A DNA stretch of 64,000 nucleotides from Sporosarcina luteola (lineage in GTDB: Bacteria; Bacillota; Bacilli; Bacillales_A; Planococcaceae), in assembly GCF_023715585.1 (NCBI RefSeq), contig NZ_JAMBOK010000002.1, forward strand, positions 186,001 to 250,000, in the 5' to 3' direction. A program made the translations under genes and the position numbers. Below the pieces are notes generated by a model. The model was not told the DNA's origin, did not search any database, and was given only the letters and a program-made list of their open reading frames with translations. This document shows positions 62,599 through 64,000 of the stretch, piece by piece (within the stretch, counting starts at the first letter, position 1; every line of letters begins with the position of its first letter).

Positions 62599-62784
62599 TT
62601 GAGGATTTTTAAATTTTCCATTCCGATCGCACTTCTTGTCGCCGGGATTTCCTGGTGGATGCTCCATAAAAACTTTCAGGAAGTACCGGGAACCTCCAGA
62701 GTGTGGATAACAATAGGGGCAGCAGTCTTAAGCGGAATAATCGCCCATTTTTTATTTCCGAAAAGTGAAGATGAAGAACGCTAA
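62599..62784 (+). CDS. Small two-helix membrane protein (61 aa)
   Basis: MRIFKFSIPIALLVAGISWW start, second helix VWITIGAAVLSGIIAHFLF and an acidic KSEDEER tail. TTG 62599 is 7 bases after AAGGTG; GTG 62590 is the alternative. Not recognised. Divergent from the met operon. Confidence 0.65.
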   Translation: MRIFKFSIPIALLVAGISWWMLHKNFQEVPGTSRVWITIGAAVLSGIIAHFLFPKSEDEER

Positions 62785-62828
62785 TACGAACCGATAGCAG
62801 ATGATGCTGTCGGTTCTTTTCTATATGA

Positions 62829-62882
62829 TTGGTTAACTTGAAATAAAAACAGGTTGACACAATTTGAGTTAACTTTTATTCT
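62829..62882 (+). promoter_or_regulatory. BirA operator and sigma-A promoter of bioY
   Basis: TTGGTTAAC, 15 bases, GTTGACACAA is a BirA-type operator. Its right half contains the -35 TTGACA (62854-62859), followed after 17 bases by TATTCT. Biotin-charged BirA would block RNA polymerase. Confidence 0.75.
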
Positions 62883-62913
62883 ATTTACGATAACTAAAAT
62901 TATGAGGTGGATT

Positions 62914-63513
62914 ATGACAACAACAGCTACAGTGAAAACTAGAAGTGGGATGAGCGCGCTCAGTCTCGTCTATTGTGGGATGTTTGCAGCATTGATGATG
63001 ATCGGGGCGAATATTACGTCGTTTGTACCGTTCCTTGTTATAGGGGGAGTTCCGATCACATTGCAAACCTTTTTCGCCATCTTGGCGGGTCTCCTTCTCG
63101 GAAGCCGGCTCGGTGCTCTTTCGATGACGGTTTACATGGCGCTCGGCTTGGCGGGCGCGCCGGTTTTCGCGAAATTCCATGGGGGCTTCGGGGCCATTTT
63201 GCTTCCGACTTTCGGCTTCATCGTATCCTTTATATTGGTTGCGTACGTTGCGGGGAAAATTGTCGAAAAGAACGGTAGCCTACGCAACTATATTATTGCA
63301 GGGCTTATAGGTCTAGTCGTGAACTATGTAGTTGGAACGAACTGGATGTACTTTGCATACAAGCAATGGGCAGCAGCTCCCGAAGCTTTCAGTTATGCGG
63401 TTGCTTGGGCATGGATGGTACTGCCGCTGCCGAAAGATATTTTGCTGTCCGTACTTGCGGGGATTTTCGGTCACAGGATGTACAAGGTTCTAAAAGTAAG
63501 GCGTGCGCATTGA
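62914..63513 (+). CDS. bioY: Biotin transporter BioY (ECF substrate-binding component)
   Basis: 199 residues with about six membrane helices; family blocks ITLQTFFAILAGLLLGSRLG, MALGLAGAPVFAKF, GGFGAILLPTFGFI and LPKDILLSVLAG. Takes up biotin, alone or with the shared EcfAAT module. ATG 62914 follows GAGGTGG; an upstream in-frame start at 62854 would lie in the operator. No bio synthesis genes adjoin it. Confidence 0.94.
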   Translation: MTTTATVKTRSGMSALSLVYCGMFAALMMIGANITSFVPFLVIGGVPITLQTFFAILAGLLLGSRLGALSMTVYMALGLAGAPVFAKFHGGFGAILLPTFGFIVSFILVAYVAGKIVEKNGSLRNYIIAGLIGLVVNYVVGTNWMYFAYKQWAAAPEAFSYAVAWAWMVLPLPKDILLSVLAGIFGHRMYKVLKVRRAH

Positions 63514-63530
63514 TTTTATGACCAATCGGG

Positions 63531-63574
63531 CTATCTGCATTGGATTTTTCACCATTGCAGATAGTTTATTGTGG
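63531..63574 (+). terminator. Terminator of bioY
   Basis: CTATCTGCA and TGCAGATAG arms around a 15-base loop, then TTTATT. Confidence 0.8.
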
Positions 63575-63599
63575 ATGTAAGCGCAACTCCCTAAGTTCA

Positions 63600-63755
63600 T
63601 CAATAAAGCGGTTCGACTGAAGCGGTCAGCCTCCAAAACAGTTGCTTCTGAAAATACGTCCACGGATCTACATCTAGGGAGGCGACCACTTCGCCATCAC
63701 CTTTTACGAAAAAGGCGGGCTCTTCCTGCCAGTCAAGGAACTGAAAAACATACAT
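63600..63755 (-). CDS. Possible 51-residue protein or remnant
   Basis: Frame MYVFQFLDWQEEPAFFVKGD ... FWRLTASVEPLY looks like true protein and stays open upstream of the ATG through another 13 codons to a stop in the adjacent array, without a ribosome-binding site. It may be the end of a truncated gene. Not recognised. Confidence 0.4.
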   Translation of the reverse strand: MYVFQFLDWQEEPAFFVKGDGEVVASLDVDPWTYFQKQLFWRLTASVEPLY

Positions 63756-63762
63756 ATAGAAT

Positions 63763-63800
63763 AAATTGAAGGCAGCCTCCGGAAATTCGGCGGCTGTCTT
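63763..63800. terminator. Hairpin GGCAGCC/GGCTGTC with T-rich end
   Basis: GGCAGCC, 14 bases, GGCTGTC then TTTTA on the plus strand, directly before the phased array. Confidence 0.55.
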
Positions 63801-63945
63801 TTATGCGTCTTTACGAGCGTTTATGAGTGATTGCAGCGATTTATGCGCAGTTGATAGCATTTAGGCGCATCTGCAGCGCTTTATGGACTTTCCCAGCCGT
63901 TTATGAGCATTTCAGGCATTTTATGCGTTTTTGGAAGCTTATACA
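63797..63945. repeat. Phased 20-bp array, core TTTATG(CG)
   Basis: TTATG or a one-base variant starts at 63801, 63821, 63841, 63861, 63881, 63901 and 63921, exactly 20 bp apart, with a degenerate eighth at 63941. Inverse orientation of the CGCATAA core. It follows a hairpin terminator. Confidence 0.93.
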
Positions 63946-64000
63946 TGTTCTCACCTTGCTTCATTCCGATAATCTTAATACTTTCTCTGCCAAGTCGTAT

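Overview
The window reads as chromosome of a spore-forming member of the Bacillales. Visible support: Bacillus-type Shine-Dalgarno sequences, a SAM-I riboswitch and a BirA operator, spore-coat genes (cotH with a divergent cotG-like repeat gene, a CotD-like gene), a gamma-type SASP gene and a LysM/M14 peptidase of the Lysinibacillus ENP1 type. A Planococcaceae genus such as Sporosarcina fits best, but the genus is an inference. No rRNA, tRNA or CRISPR array was seen.

Layout. 1-4.2 kb: end of a DesK/DesR-like two-component operon, then a complete kynU-kynB-kynA tryptophan-to-anthranilate operon. 4.5-12.8 kb: a frameshifted PhoD-like phosphatase, D-Ala carboxypeptidase, D-serine ammonia-lyase, a YqcI/YcgG protein, a DDAH-like enzyme, the LysM/M14 peptidase and a VOC protein. 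13-14.8 kb: formamidase fmdA with fmdB. 15-18.8 kb: an AT-rich, decayed cassette of a Nudix hydrolase and a PLD-helicase-DUF3427 protein, both frameshifted. 19-20.1 kb: a type I holin-like toxin and a truncated duplicate next to dapA. 21.4-25.4 kb: a small inverted-repeat element, toast-rack protein, small coat-like protein, UPF0180, VOC, SelO. 25.6-26.9 kb: ImmR/ImmA-type pair with operators and a BhlA-like holin peptide. 27-30.8 kb: a thioredoxin-reductase-like protein and a nitrilase-GNAT-GNAT operon. 30.9-33.1 kb: cotH and a cotG-like gene with 13-residue repeats. 33.2-39.4 kb: pgeF, a DUF488 pseudogene, hydrolases, a candidate structured RNA, SASP and DUF3238. 39.7-44.9 kb: an OmpR-type two-component system, a dipeptidase/glutamine-amidotransferase operon and an HtrA protease. 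45.2-50.3 kb: aldehyde dehydrogenase with DUF779, SGNH hydrolase, YuxK, a DAACS symporter. 50.4-56.5 kb: MerR/B12 LitR-like regulator, HemAT, an ABC exporter, photolyase, CotD. 56.8-63.5 kb: metH and a metF fusion under a SAM riboswitch, then bioY under BirA control.

The most unusual structure is not a gene. At least eleven gene-free gaps hold arrays of a short invariant core (CATAA, CCCAAAG, GATAA, CTCGAG or TTATCTATTGAA) separated by mostly dissimilar filler and repeated at an almost perfectly constant 20 or 21 bp. All six CATAA-core arrays have period 20; all five arrays with another core have period 21. Most lie directly behind an intrinsic terminator; one sits in the metF leader between riboswitch and start codon. 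I know of no described element with these properties.

Several genes are broken: PhoD (extra T in a T run), Nudix (one base missing), helicase (about 8 bases missing) and DUF488 (stop plus frameshift). Isolated single-base lesions could be sequence errors; the double lesions in DUF488 and in the Nudix/helicase operon look like real decay.
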